Source: Negativicutes bacterium (lineage in GTDB: Bacteria; Bacillota_C; Negativicutes; Acidaminococcales; Acidaminococcaceae). Taken from it: a stretch of DNA of 64,000 bases. Each line of letters opens with the position of its first letter. Within the stretch, counting starts at the first letter, position 1. Shown piece by piece: positions 9,210 to 16,905 of this stretch. The notes under the pieces were generated by a model. That model ran no database searches. It worked only from the letters and a program-made list of their open reading frames with translations, and was not told the DNA's origin. The position numbers were made by a program, and so were the translations under genes. The DNA is taken from NCBI GenBank assembly GCA_009930275.1, contig RZYP01000003.1, forward strand, positions 35,971-99,970. Reading direction: 5' to 3'.

Positions 9210-10226
9210 TTATTTTGTCAAATCCATAAAGGTAGCTACAACGGTAATTGTGATGATTATTGCAAAACCAATCATCTGAATCATATTCATAGCCTTGGAC
9301 CCAATTGGTTTTCCTCGCAACGCTTCTATGCTCAAAACAATTAAATGCCCACCATCCAATGCGGGAATTGGCAACAAATTCATAATTCCTAAATTTATGC
9401 TTAAAAAGGCAACGAAGTTAAGCAATGGCATTAAACCTTGTTGAGCAACTTCTCCGGCCATCTGGGCGACACCAATAGGTCCGGAGACATCAGCAGGTGC
9501 GTTTCCAGAAAAAATTCTAATGAGACCGTTGATCATGCCTAAGATTACGTTCTTCGTGTAACTTACCGATAATTGAGCAGAATCTAAGATAGACAGCGAC
9601 TGCTTGACAAAAGTCGGATATACGCCAATCAAAGGGCGTTTAAACTCTTCATTATACTCAGAAAAAAGCTTATACTCGCTCACCTTTCCAGCTCGCTCAA
9701 CTTCTAAAACAACTTCAGAATTTGGATTTTTGGCTAATGAAACCACCAGGCCGTCAAAAGTAGTTACCGTTTCACCATTCACAGATAAAATTTTGTCTCC
9801 GGCCATAAGCCCCGCCTGTGCGGCAGGTTTGCCCGGTATTACATCCCCAATGATATTTTCATTAACTGGTTGGTCAATACCGGTTGTCGCAAAAATACAG
9901 AAAAAAAGCAACAAGGGTAAGATAAAATTCATTATTGGACCTGCCAAAATAACAAGCATTCGTGAAAGAATAGGTTTTGAACTGAAACCGTCAGGTGTTG
10001 CTTCCTCTTCAGGATCCATTCCTGCAATTTTGTTATAACCGCCCAAAGGAATTAATCTAAGTGAATATTGTGTTTCGCCTTCTTTTGTCTGATAAATCTT
10101 AGGACCAAAACCTACAGCAAATTCGTCAACCCTCATGCCAGTTAGTTTAGCAGTAATAAAATGCCCGAATTCGTGTACTGTTACAAGAACGCCAAATACA
10201 AAAATAGCCGCTAAAATCGTAGTCAA
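9210..10226 (-). CDS. rseP: Site-2 intramembrane metalloprotease RseP/RasP
   Basis: This 338-residue zinc metalloprotease cleaves membrane-bound anti-sigma factors and remnant signal peptides within the membrane. Visible features are the HExxH site in TVHEFGHFITAKL (about 16-29) in the first transmembrane segment, a GFGPKIY segment, a single PDZ domain (about 115-190) with GKPAAQAGLMAGDKIL, and the third catalytic motif NLLPIPALDGGHL (about 281-293) before the last membrane helices. Translation appears to start at a TTG at 10226, with GGGAGG about 8 bases upstream. It lies between dxr and ispG, as in many Firmicutes. Confidence 0.95.
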   Translation of the reverse strand: MTTILAAIFVFGVLVTVHEFGHFITAKLTGMRVDEFAVGFGPKIYQTKEGETQYSLRLIPLGGYNKIAGMDPEEEATPDGFSSKPILSRMLVILAGPIMNFILPLLLFFCIFATTGIDQPVNENIIGDVIPGKPAAQAGLMAGDKILSVNGETVTTFDGLVVSLAKNPNSEVVLEVERAGKVSEYKLFSEYNEEFKRPLIGVYPTFVKQSLSILDSAQLSVSYTKNVILGMINGLIRIFSGNAPADVSGPIGVAQMAGEVAQQGLMPLLNFVAFLSINLGIMNLLPIPALDGGHLIVLSIEALRGKPIGSKAMNMIQMIGFAIIITITVVATFMDLTK

Positions 10227-10247
10227 AAGTCATCCTCCCAACTCTAT

Positions 10248-11405
10248 CTAAATCAAATTTTTAATTACTTCACGCGCATTAGTTCTTGATTTTCTATCAA
10301 TATCCTCAATATCATCAATGGACGGATTATTTTTATTTTGATGCATTTCAAGCACCTTAATTACAACTGATGCAATATCAACAAATTTAATCCTGCCAGC
10401 CATAAAGGCATAAACTGCCTCCTCGTTGGCAGCATTGAATGCGCACGGTGTTGTTCCGCCTGTTTTGCCACATTCAAAGGCAATCTTCAGCATTGGAAAT
10501 GCTTCTGTATCAGGCTGTTCAAAAGTCAAAGGTGAGGCCTTAACTAAATCAAGCTGTCCGAAAGCATTGTTCCACCTGGATGGATAAGACAATGCATATT
10601 GTATAGGCAGCTTCATGTCTGTCAGACCCATTTGAGCAATTACTGAGCCATCATGAAACTCAACCAATGAATGTACAATGCTTTGAGGATGTACGACAAC
10701 TTCTATTTTATCGTAATCAATATCAAAAAGCCAGTGAGCTTCAATTACCTCTAAACCTTTATTGGCCAGAGTAGCAGAATCAATAGTTATTTTTTTACCC
10801 ATACTCCACTTTGGATGTTTCAGACACTGCTCCAGTGAAACATTTTCCAGGTCTTTCTTTTGCTTTCCTCTGAAAGGCCCTCCAGAAGCCGTAATCACTA
10901 ATCTTTTCACTTCATCATGCGTCTCACCATTCAGAGCTTGAAAAATAGCACTATGTTCACTGTCAACAGGAAGCAAGGACACACCATTTCTTTTCACTGC
11001 TTCAATAAATACTCCGCCTGCAGCTACGAGAGTCTCTTTGTTAGCCAGGGCAATGTTCTTCTTGTTTTCTACGGCCGCTAATGTTGAACGCAAGCCTGCA
11101 TAGCCTGAGACTGCTGCGACCAAGGTATCAATCCCACTATAGGAAGCAACAGTGCGAAGACCGTCGTCACCTGAAAGAATTTCAGTTTTTCCTTTATAAC
11201 GTTTCCTGAGCCGGTTAGCTGCATCAGCGTCAAATATAGCTGCCACTTCAGGACTAAAAGTTTTGATTTGTTCCTCCAGAAGTTCGTCGTTGGCATTAGC
11301 GGCTAAAGCACCTATCTTAATTTTATCTGGATTAGCCTTAGCAACATCGAGTGTTTGTCTGCCTATAGAGCCTGTACTTCCTAATATAGCAATAGTTTTT
11401 AACAT
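10248..11405 (-). CDS. dxr: 1-deoxy-D-xylulose 5-phosphate reductoisomerase (MEP pathway)
   Basis: Dxr converts DXP to MEP with NADPH, the committed step of the isoprenoid pathway. Starting at the ATG at 11405 the product has 385 residues; an upstream GTG at 11420 would add five residues. The N-terminal Rossmann loop reads LGSTGSIGRQTLDV. The catalytic region includes LLPVDSEHSAIFQ, TASGGPFRG and HPKWSMGKKITIDSAT, and NGANEEAV-like FNAANEEAVYAF follows. The length is normal. It lies 27 bases after cdsA and is followed by rseP, so lipid and isoprenoid supply genes are grouped. Confidence 0.96.
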   Translation of the reverse strand: MLKTIAILGSTGSIGRQTLDVAKANPDKIKIGALAANANDELLEEQIKTFSPEVAAIFDADAANRLRKRYKGKTEILSGDDGLRTVASYSGIDTLVAAVSGYAGLRSTLAAVENKKNIALANKETLVAAGGVFIEAVKRNGVSLLPVDSEHSAIFQALNGETHDEVKRLVITASGGPFRGKQKKDLENVSLEQCLKHPKWSMGKKITIDSATLANKGLEVIEAHWLFDIDYDKIEVVVHPQSIVHSLVEFHDGSVIAQMGLTDMKLPIQYALSYPSRWNNAFGQLDLVKASPLTFEQPDTEAFPMLKIAFECGKTGGTTPCAFNAANEEAVYAFMAGRIKFVDIASVVIKVLEMHQNKNNPSIDDIEDIDRKSRTNAREVIKNLI

Positions 11406-11431
11406 ACTGGAACCCCACACCCTTTACTATG

Positions 11432-12259
11432 CTACAAAAAGCTGTAGCGAATAAAATAGTAAGTAATTGGTATTGCAAATAACAAACTGTCAAAACGGTC
11501 CAAAACACCACCATGCCCTGGGAAAATGTTCCCAGAATCTTTTGTACCAAATGAGCGCTTTAGCAATGATTCTACCAAATCACCCAGAGGCGCAAAAACT
11601 GCTATTAAAAAAGCCAAAACAAGTGTTTTCATAAAGGCAAATCCAAGATAAACATTGCCTAAATAAATCACAACGAAAATACAGCCTAAAAAGCCGGCAA
11701 TTGCGCCTTCAATACTTTTTTTGGGGCTAACAGCCTGGCAAAGCGGCCTTTTACCGAAGGCACAACCAAAAATATAAGCGAAAGTATCACTTGACCAGGT
11801 ACCAAAAAGCACCAGCCAAAGAAAAACTTCACCCAAAGGCATATTGGCTACTCCGAGGAAAGGCATGGAAAATGAAGATATTTCACGAAGCATAGTAAAG
11901 TGTGAAAATAGCAATCCTATATATAAAACCGCAAAAGATGATAACGCCACTTCAGGCGCCCAATTACCACGTTTGTGATAATATAATCCTTCAAGCATTA
12001 TGGCAAGTATTGAAGCCGTTAGTATAGGTACTATCAGTTTTTCTTGTTCAAAAGAAGGTAAAATATTTAATAAAGCAACAGCCGAACAGCTGGTTAAATA
12101 GTAAACCTTATAACCTTTACTCAACATCATGACGCGAAACTCGTACCAGCCAACCAATGCCAGGCAAAGCACTGCCAAAGCAAAAATAAGCCCCCCGCTT
12201 CTAATCAAAAAAAATGCTGCCGTAATGCCTATGATGGCAGTAAATGTACGTTTTAACAT
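11432..12259 (-). CDS. cdsA: Phosphatidate cytidylyltransferase
   Basis: CdsA makes CDP-diacylglycerol from CTP and phosphatidic acid, the precursor of all major bacterial phospholipids. The 275-residue product is largely hydrophobic, with about eight membrane segments. It ends with the family signature: KRSFGTKDSGNIFPGHGGVL followed by DRFDS (about 233-257). GTWSSDTFAYIFGCAFGKRP (about 152-171) is the second conserved region. It starts with ATG at 12259 and follows uppS closely, the standard uppS-cdsA-dxr order. Confidence 0.96.
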   Translation of the reverse strand: MLKRTFTAIIGITAAFFLIRSGGLIFALAVLCLALVGWYEFRVMMLSKGYKVYYLTSCSAVALLNILPSFEQEKLIVPILTASILAIMLEGLYYHKRGNWAPEVALSSFAVLYIGLLFSHFTMLREISSFSMPFLGVANMPLGEVFLWLVLFGTWSSDTFAYIFGCAFGKRPLCQAVSPKKSIEGAIAGFLGCIFVVIYLGNVYLGFAFMKTLVLAFLIAVFAPLGDLVESLLKRSFGTKDSGNIFPGHGGVLDRFDSLLFAIPITYYFIRYSFL

Positions 12260-12274
12260 ATCACACCCACTTGC

Positions 12275-13060
12275 TTATTTCGTATTTAATCCGCCAAAAC
12301 GACGGTCCCGCTTTTGATAATCACTAACAGCCTGTAAAAATATTTCACCGGAAAAATCTGGCCAATAAATGTCGGTATTCCATATCTCAGCATAAGCAAT
12401 TTGCCAGAGCATGAAGTTGCTTACACGAAAATCTCCGCCTGTTCGAATTAATAAATCAGGTGGCGGCAATTCTTTCGTATATAAATAATCTTCAAAAGAC
12501 TTTAAATTTATTTCATCAATTGTCAGCAGACCATTCTTTACATCAGTTGCAATTTTCTTAACCGCTTGTAATATCTCGGTCTGACCGCCATAATTAATTG
12601 CTAAATTAAGTATTATCCCCGTATTATTTTTGGTTTTTTCAACAGCAGCATCCATTTTTTTTAGGACATTTTCGGGAAGACCTACACGTGAGCCCATAAA
12701 ACGAACGCAAACATTGTTTTTTTGAAAGGTTTCAATTTCATTTGTCAAATAACGATCAAGAAGTTTCATTATAAATCTGACTTCAGTTACCGGTCTTTTC
12801 CAATTTTCCGTAGAAAAAGCATAAGCACTAAGAACTTTTACCCCAATATTATCAGCTACACGCACTATCTCTTTTAATCTTTCTGCGCCTGCATAGTGTC
12901 CAAAGGTACGAGGCTTGCCTTTTTCTTTAGCCCATCGTCCATTACCATCCATAATGACAGCAATATGCTTTGGAATAAATAATGGATTTGTATTATTGTC
13001 TATTAACATCTTGGGCACCGGTTGTTCACTAGTTTTAGAGTCAAACATTTTCTTAAGCAT
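12275..13060 (-). CDS. uppS: Isoprenyl (undecaprenyl) diphosphate synthase, cis type
   Basis: UppS adds isopentenyl units in cis to farnesyl diphosphate to form the undecaprenyl carrier used in wall synthesis. The ATG at 13060 is chosen because GGCGGTG lies about 7 bases upstream. An in-frame extension to 13141 is possible but would read through the ferredoxin terminator. The resulting 261 residues fit the family. Motifs include VIMDGNGRWAKEKGKPRTFGH with the catalytic Asp, SAYAFSTENWKRP, NLAINYGGQTEI, and RTGGDFRVSNFMLWQIAYAE. The more usual GEQR or GDLR segment reads GDFR here, a minor variant. IspA at 25028-25903 probably supplies the allylic primer. Confidence 0.95.
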   Translation of the reverse strand: MLKKMFDSKTSEQPVPKMLIDNNTNPLFIPKHIAVIMDGNGRWAKEKGKPRTFGHYAGAERLKEIVRVADNIGVKVLSAYAFSTENWKRPVTEVRFIMKLLDRYLTNEIETFQKNNVCVRFMGSRVGLPENVLKKMDAAVEKTKNNTGIILNLAINYGGQTEILQAVKKIATDVKNGLLTIDEINLKSFEDYLYTKELPPPDLLIRTGGDFRVSNFMLWQIAYAEIWNTDIYWPDFSGEIFLQAVSDYQKRDRRFGGLNTK

Positions 13061-13092
13061 ATAATCACACCGCCGTCCACAACTCATAATAG

Positions 13093-13130
13093 AAAACAGG
13101 CGCAACCCCCTCATAATGAGGGGGTTGCGC
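13093..13130 (-). terminator. Intrinsic terminator after the ferredoxin gene
   Basis: Fifteen-base arms (13100-13114 and 13116-13130) form a near-perfect GC-rich palindrome, gcgcaaccccctcat and its complement, followed on the minus strand by CTGTTTTC. It lies 12 bases after the ferredoxin stop codon and before uppS. Some read-through is needed unless uppS has its own promoter, which I could not identify. Confidence 0.88.
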
Positions 13131-13141
13131 AATTCATTCAC

Positions 13142-13318
13142 TCACTCAGGTTGTTTAATAGCACCTACTGGGCAAACAGAAGCGCATGCACCACACTCAA
13201 CGCATTCAGACTCGTTAATTTTGTACTTGGCTCCATCTTCTACGATAGCTCCAACAGGACATGTACCAGCACAGGTTCCACAGCCGACACATTCATCTTC
13301 AATAATTTTATATGCCAT
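13142..13318 (-). CDS. Small 2[4Fe-4S] ferredoxin
   Basis: This 58-residue protein starts MAYKIIEDECVGCG. It carries two clostridial-type cluster motifs: CVGCGTCAGTCPVGA (10-24) and CVECGACASVCPVGA (39-53). Each follows CxxCxxCxxxCP, so two [4Fe-4S] clusters are expected. Such ferredoxins carry low-potential electrons between oxidoreductases in anaerobes. A GGAGGTGC-type ribosome-binding site lies about 8 bases before the ATG. The gene follows the small PASTA-like gene by 3 bases and is closed by a strong terminator. Its grouping with frr and pyrH says little about its partner. IspG, encoded in the next transcription unit, is a plausible but unproven client. Confidence 0.96.
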   Translation of the reverse strand: MAYKIIEDECVGCGTCAGTCPVGAIVEDGAKYKINESECVECGACASVCPVGAIKQPE

Positions 13319-13321
13319 TGT

Positions 13322-13546
13322 TTATTGCACCTCCCTTCGAAATCTATATGAGCTTATTAAACAGATTGTATTATCTGCAGCCATCGTTTGTCTTACAACA
13401 TAAAGCATTGGTGTGCCAAGACATTCATCGGGAATCATCCTGGGAGGTTTTGTAATTTCAACCTCATATTTTATCCCCAACTTATTTAACATTGATATTG
13501 CCATATCTAACCTATATGCAAGTAAATCAGGAACAATGAAATTCAA
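13322..13546 (-). CDS. Small PASTA-like hypothetical protein
   Basis: This 74-residue protein of unknown function lies between frr and the ferredoxin gene. I place the start at a TTG at 13546, four bases after the frr stop codon, with GGAAG upstream. A longer reading overlapping frr is possible but would begin with a lysine-rich stretch that is frr read in another frame. The N-terminal half reads IVPDLLAYRLDMAISMLNKL then GIKYEVE. This resembles a single PASTA repeat (VPD-(x)5-6-A-x-x-L-x-x-x-G-L-x-x-x). The rest, with LYVVRQTMAADNTICLISSY, could be its closing strands. No signal peptide or membrane segment is seen, so it is probably cytoplasmic. The PASTA resemblance is by eye. Confidence 0.7.
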   Translation of the reverse strand: MNFIVPDLLAYRLDMAISMLNKLGIKYEVEITKPPRMIPDECLGTPMLYVVRQTMAADNTICLISSYRFRREVQ

Positions 13547-13550
13547 TTTT

Positions 13551-14114
13551 TTACACTTCCATAACTTCTTTTTCTTTATGCGCCATAATAACATCTATTT
13601 CTTTAATGAACTTGTCAGTTGTTTTCTGCATGTCTTCTGTAGCTTTTTTGGCTTCGTCTTCAGTAATCTCTTTTGCTTTTTCAATTTTCTTTATATGTTC
13701 GTTAGCTTCTCGCCTTACATTTCTGATGACGACTCTGCTATCTTCAGCTTTTTTATGAACTACTTTAACGAGCTCTTTTCTGCGTTCTTCAGTTAATTGA
13801 GGCAAATTAAGACGAATAACAGTACCGTCATTGTTCGGATTCAGCCCTAGGTCCGATTTCATAATTGCTTTTTCAATATCTTTTAACATAGGTCTTTCCC
13901 ATGGTTGAATAACAATCATGCGTGGTTCAGGAACTGTAATATTTGCTACCTGGCTCACGGGTGTAGGTGTACCGTAGTAATCTACGCAAACCTTTTCTAA
14001 AAGAGAAGGAGTCGCGCGGCCTGCTCGTACTGTAGCCAAATCGGCCCTTAAAATCTCAATAGTTTTGTTCATCTTGAAATTCGTTTGCTCCATAACATCG
14101 CTAATTGCGGTCAT
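13551..14114 (-). CDS. frr: Ribosome recycling factor
   Basis: RRF, together with EF-G, splits the post-termination ribosome. The 187-residue product has the expected length. Characteristic segments are [20 protein letters not shown] (about 27-46), [32 protein letters not shown] and the long C-terminal helix with [20 protein letters not shown] and [13 protein letters not shown]. It starts directly after the pyrH stop codon, so its ribosome-binding site lies within pyrH and translation is probably coupled. Order rpsB-tsf-pyrH-frr is near-universal in bacteria. Confidence 0.97.
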   Translation of the reverse strand: MTAISDVMEQTNFKMNKTIEILRADLATVRAGRATPSLLEKVCVDYYGTPTPVSQVANITVPEPRMIVIQPWERPMLKDIEKAIMKSDLGLNPNNDGTVIRLNLPQLTEERRKELVKVVHKKAEDSRVVIRNVRREANEHIKKIEKAKEITEDEAKKATEDMQKTTDKFIKEIDVIMAHKEKEVMEV

Positions 14115-14840
14115 TTATATCCCTCCCACCAAAGTTCCGATATGCTCGCCAAGTGCTGCACGAAGTATATTTCCAGGTTTATCAATATTAAATACAACAA
14201 TAGGAATTTTATTATCCATACACAGGCTAATGGCGGTAGAATCCATTACTCCCAGGTTTCTTTGTATTACTTCGATATAATCCAATGTTTCAAATTTTTT
14301 AGCCTCTGGGTGCTTGGCGGGATCAAGATCGTATACCCCATCCACACCTTTTTTGGCCATGAGAATAACGTCAGCCTCAATTTCAGCAGCCCTTAAGGCA
14401 GCCGTCGTGTCAGTTGAAAAATAGGGATTGCCTGTGCCTGCAGCGAAAATTACCACGCGACCTTTTTCCATGTGTCTGATCGCGCGACGTCGTATATAAG
14501 GCTCAGCAATCTGTCGCATCTCAATGGCTGTTTGAACCCTCGTTACAACTCCACGGTTTTCCATTGCGTCCTGCAAAGCTAAAGAATTAATAACCGTTGC
14601 AAGCATGCCCATGTAATCAGCTGTCGCTCTGTCCATTCCTTTGGCACTTCCAGAGAGCCCACGCCAAATATTGCCGCCGCCATTAACGATAGCAACCTCT
14701 AATCCTGCAGATAGTACGTCTTGGATCTGCTGTGCTATAGAATCTACAACCTCAGGGTCAATACCATAACCCTTTTCGCCAGCCAATGCTTCGCCGCTCA
14801 ATTTCAATATTACTCGTTTAAACTTCAATTTATTCGGCAA
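14115..14840 (-). CDS. pyrH: UMP kinase
   Basis: PyrH phosphorylates UMP to UDP in pyrimidine nucleotide synthesis and is often feedback-inhibited by UTP. The 241-residue product belongs to the amino-acid-kinase fold: [12 protein letters not shown] near 10, [10 protein letters not shown] near 53, [19 protein letters not shown] near 77, [20 protein letters not shown] near 134, and [16 protein letters not shown] near 163. Translation starts at TTG (14838-14840), with AGGGAGGT eight bases upstream. A candidate promoter at 14913-14941 follows the tsf terminator, so pyrH-frr may form its own unit. Confidence 0.97.
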   Translation of the reverse strand: MPNKLKFKRVILKLSGEALAGEKGYGIDPEVVDSIAQQIQDVLSAGLEVAIVNGGGNIWRGLSGSAKGMDRATADYMGMLATVINSLALQDAMENRGVVTRVQTAIEMRQIAEPYIRRRAIRHMEKGRVVIFAAGTGNPYFSTDTTAALRAAEIEADVILMAKKGVDGVYDLDPAKHPEAKKFETLDYIEVIQRNLGVMDSTAISLCMDNKIPIVVFNIDKPGNILRAALGEHIGTLVGGI

Positions 14841-14912
14841 TTTATATTACCTCCCTACAGGCTCCTCACCTAATTTTAATTCTACAAGCATCGTTTATTT
14901 CCTCTTTGACAA

Positions 14913-14941
14913 TATAAAACATTTTATCATTATCATGACAA
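14913..14941 (-). promoter_or_regulatory. Candidate promoter for pyrH-frr
   Basis: On the minus strand a TTGTCA -35 (14936-14941) and TTTATA (14913-14918) are spaced by 17 bases. The -35 is good and the -10 is weak. The location just after the tsf terminator and upstream of pyrH supports it. Confidence 0.4.
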
Positions 14942-14957
14942 AAAAACATTTCTTCAT

Positions 14958-14991
14958 AAAATAAGAGAACACTATAGTGTTCTCTTATTTT
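14958..14991 (-). terminator. Intrinsic terminator after tsf
   Basis: A perfect AT-flanked palindrome has its core gagaacac and gtgttctc around TATA (about 14965-14984). It is extended by ATAA/TTAT and followed on the minus strand by TTATTTTATG. It lies 12 bases after the tsf stop codon and separates rpsB-tsf from pyrH-frr. Confidence 0.85.
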
Positions 14992-15003
14992 GATATCTAA
15001 TTT

Positions 15004-15654
15004 TTATTTTACAAATGACATAACTTCAGCAGCAAAATCAGTTTCCTTTTTCTCAATGCCTTCACCCAAATAATAACGAGTGAAACGGCGAATTGAAATA
15101 TTCTCACCAATCTTGGCAATGCTTTCAGTAATCAAGCCGCTGATAGTCTTATCTGAATCTTTGACAAAGTCTTGATCAAGAAGGCAGACTTCCTTGTAGT
15201 ATTTTTCAATACGACCGGCGACCATTTTTTCAATAATTTTTTCAGGTTTTCCTTCATTACGGGCTTGCTCCGCAAGAACTTCTTTTTCATGTTCAAGCTC
15301 GCTGGTAGGAACTTCCTCACGTTTTAAATATGTTGGATTAGCAGCGGCTATATGCATCGCAATGTCTTTAGCCAAGGTTTTAAAAGCATCAGTCTTAGCA
15401 ACAAAATCCGTTTCGCAATTGATTTCAACTAATACGCCGATTCTTCCTCCAGCATGTATATAAGCTTCTACGAGACCTTCAGCAGCTACTCGACCTGCTT
15501 TTTTGGCCGCTGCGGCCAAACCTTTTTCACGCAGAAAATCAATCGCCTTATCAATATCACCAGACGTTTCCGTCAAAGCTTTTTTGCAATCCATCATACC
15601 AGCTCCGGTACGCTCACGTAACTCTTTTACTAAAGCAGCAGTAATTTCAGCCAT
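15004..15654 (-). CDS. tsf: Translation elongation factor Ts
   Basis: EF-Ts exchanges GDP for GTP on EF-Tu. The ATG at 15654 is chosen because AGGGGAGGAA lies 8 bases upstream; it gives [20 protein letters not shown] and 216 residues. This is a short form compared with the 283 residues of E. coli, and resembles the compact Thermus-like version that keeps the N-terminal UBA-like domain and one core subdomain. Signatures: [11 protein letters not shown] (about 18-28) and the second signature [18 protein letters not shown] (about 73-90). It follows rpsB by 45 bases and is closed by a strong terminator. Confidence 0.96.
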   Translation of the reverse strand: MAEITAALVKELRERTGAGMMDCKKALTETSGDIDKAIDFLREKGLAAAAKKAGRVAAEGLVEAYIHAGGRIGVLVEINCETDFVAKTDAFKTLAKDIAMHIAAANPTYLKREEVPTSELEHEKEVLAEQARNEGKPEKIIEKMVAGRIEKYYKEVCLLDQDFVKDSDKTISGLITESIAKIGENISIRRFTRYYLGEGIEKKETDFAAEVMSFVK

Positions 15655-15699
15655 AAATAAAATTCCTCCCCTTTTCAACTAACCAATCAAAGCGTTGGT

Positions 15700-16449
15700 C
15701 TATTCTTCTGTTTCTTCAGTTTTCTCTGCTTCTTCGGCCTCAGCAGCTGCAGATGCTGCAACTTGCATGCCTTGACGTCCTTCTAATACAGCATCAGCCA
15801 TCTTTGCGGTTAAAAGTTTAACTGCGCGAATTGCATCATCATTTGCAGGGATAACGTGATCAATTTCGTCTGGATCACAGTTAGTATCAACAGTAGCAAC
15901 GATAGGTATATTCAATTTATGTGCTTCCAATACAGCAATGTGCTCTTTACGTGGATCAACAATGAACAAAGCTCCAGGGAGTTTTTTCATGTCTTTGATG
16001 CCACCTAAATATTTGGTGAGTTTATCCATCTCATGACGAAGACCAAGCACTTCTTTTTTAGGCAACAATTCAAATGTGCCATTGGCTTCCATCTCTTCTA
16101 ATTTACGTAAACGGCTGATTCGAGCTTGAATAGTTTTAAAGTTTGTCATCATACCACCAAGCCATCTTTCGTTAACATAGAACATGTTGCAACGAACAGC
16201 TTCGTCGCGCATTGCATCTTGTGCTTGTTTTTTTGTACCAACAAACAGGATGCTTTCGCCGCGACCCGCTACCTCGCGAATGAAATTGTAAGCTTCTTCA
16301 ACTTTTTTTACAGTTTTTTGAAGATCGATAATGTAGATACCGTTTCTTTCAGTGAAGATGTACGGAGCCATCTTCGGGTTCCAGCGCCTGGTTTGATGAC
16401 CAAAGTGAACGCCAGCTTCCAGTAGTTGTTTCATAGAAATAATTGCCAT
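15700..16449 (-). CDS. rpsB: Small ribosomal subunit protein S2
   Basis: S2 binds the 30S head-body junction near S1. The 249-residue product shows [20 protein letters not shown] (6-25), [20 protein letters not shown] (about 178-197) and [14 protein letters not shown], all typical. The last 25 residues are rich in Ala and Glu. A strong AGGAGG ribosome-binding site precedes the ATG. The gene is driven by the promoter at 16562-16590 through a structured leader of about 105 bases and is co-transcribed with tsf. S2 is known to repress its own operon in other bacteria, which makes the leader a plausible control site. Confidence 0.97.
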   Translation of the reverse strand: MAIISMKQLLEAGVHFGHQTRRWNPKMAPYIFTERNGIYIIDLQKTVKKVEEAYNFIREVAGRGESILFVGTKKQAQDAMRDEAVRCNMFYVNERWLGGMMTNFKTIQARISRLRKLEEMEANGTFELLPKKEVLGLRHEMDKLTKYLGGIKDMKKLPGALFIVDPRKEHIAVLEAHKLNIPIVATVDTNCDPDEIDHVIPANDDAIRAVKLLTAKMADAVLEGRQGMQVAASAAAEAEEAEKTEETEE

Positions 16450-16463
16450 TTTTAATTCCTCCT

Positions 16464-16555
16464 GTTTTTCCTCCGCGGTTATTCATTTTTTTCGTCAGTA
16501 ACCAGACAATATGTCTGGACAGAAGACGCAATAAACCGCGTGTGTTTTTCAACCG
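16464..16555 (-). promoter_or_regulatory. Structured 5' leader of rpsB, candidate S2 autoregulatory RNA
   Basis: The leader folds on paper into nested helices. An outer stem pairs CGCGGTTATT (16474-16483) with AATAAACCGCG (16530-16540), with one bulged base. A middle stem pairs CGTC (16493-16496) with GACG (16525-16528). An inner hairpin pairs CCAGACA (16502-16508) with TGTCTGG (16512-16518). The outer stem ends next to a GGAGG-like sequence, and the true ribosome-binding site follows. I do not recognise a named family, so control by S2 is inference. Confidence 0.55.
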
Positions 16556-16561
16556 AACGTT

Positions 16562-16590
16562 ATTATATCATATCTACAACCCTTAAACAA
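16562..16590 (-). promoter_or_regulatory. Sigma-A-type promoter of rpsB-tsf
   Basis: On the minus strand TTGTTT (16585-16590) and a perfect TATAAT (16562-16567) are spaced by exactly 17 bases. The predicted start near 16555 gives a leader of about 105 bases before the rpsB ATG. Confidence 0.75.
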
Positions 16591-16712
16591 GAGTCTTCGT
16601 TGCTATAATCACATATAAAATGTAAATATAATGACATCTTGGTTAACAATATCAATGTATACAATATTTTTAAAACTCATATATTGCCAACAATTATTTA
16701 ATGTGATAAATT

Positions 16713-16727
16713 ATACGAAAATCGTAT
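16713..16727. promoter_or_regulatory. Inverted repeat, candidate operator upstream of the aminotransferase
   Basis: ATACGA (16713-16718) and TCGTAT (16722-16727) form a perfect inverted repeat around AAA. A third ATACGA half-site followed by TTT occurs at 16748-16753. The sites flank or lie inside a candidate plus-strand promoter (16734-16763), the arrangement expected for a repressor or activator. No regulator gene is nearby, so its identity is unknown. Confidence 0.4.
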
Positions 16728-16733
16728 ATTTTA

Positions 16734-16763
16734 TTGCAAGGTTTATTATACGATTTGTAATAT
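16734..16763 (+). promoter_or_regulatory. Candidate promoter for the aminotransferase gene
   Basis: TTGCAA (16734-16739) and TAATAT (16758-16763) are spaced by 18 bases; each matches 4 of 6 consensus positions. The surrounding sequence is very AT-rich, so chance matches are likely. Support comes from the half-site at 16748-16753 in the spacer and from the leader hairpin downstream. Confidence 0.3.
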
Positions 16764-16799
16764 TTTATATAGGATTTATTGAAATAATATCTACAAATA

Positions 16800-16861
16800 C
16801 GGGTGAAATTTTAAGTAATACCCCGAAGCCTTGGTCTTGCAAAAATATGCAGGACTTTTTT
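16800..16861 (+). promoter_or_regulatory. Leader with terminator-like attenuator hairpin before the aminotransferase
   Basis: GTCTTGCA (16834-16841) pairs with TGCAGGAC (16848-16855) with a single G-U pair around a 6-base loop. It is followed at once by TTTTTT (16856-16861), the form of an intrinsic terminator. A smaller upstream stem (GGGT 16801-16804 with ACCC 16820-16823) precedes it. The hairpin lies 45 bases before the start codon on the same strand, so it would act as an attenuator rather than end another gene. I do not recognise a known riboswitch class or a T-box motif. Confidence 0.5.
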
Positions 16862-16905
16862 CTAGTTAAATTTACACATATAATTTGGAAGGTAGGTTTT
16901 TGTGC

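Noticed and set aside
9604..10038. A 144-codon plus-strand reading frame opposite rseP
   Set aside because: It mirrors the PDZ and membrane region of rseP and shows only composition-driven Ser/Thr/Ile runs, no domain.
13061..13141. N-terminal extension of uppS by 27 codons
   Set aside because: It would translate through the ferredoxin terminator hairpin; the ATG at 13060 has a proper ribosome-binding site and fits family length.
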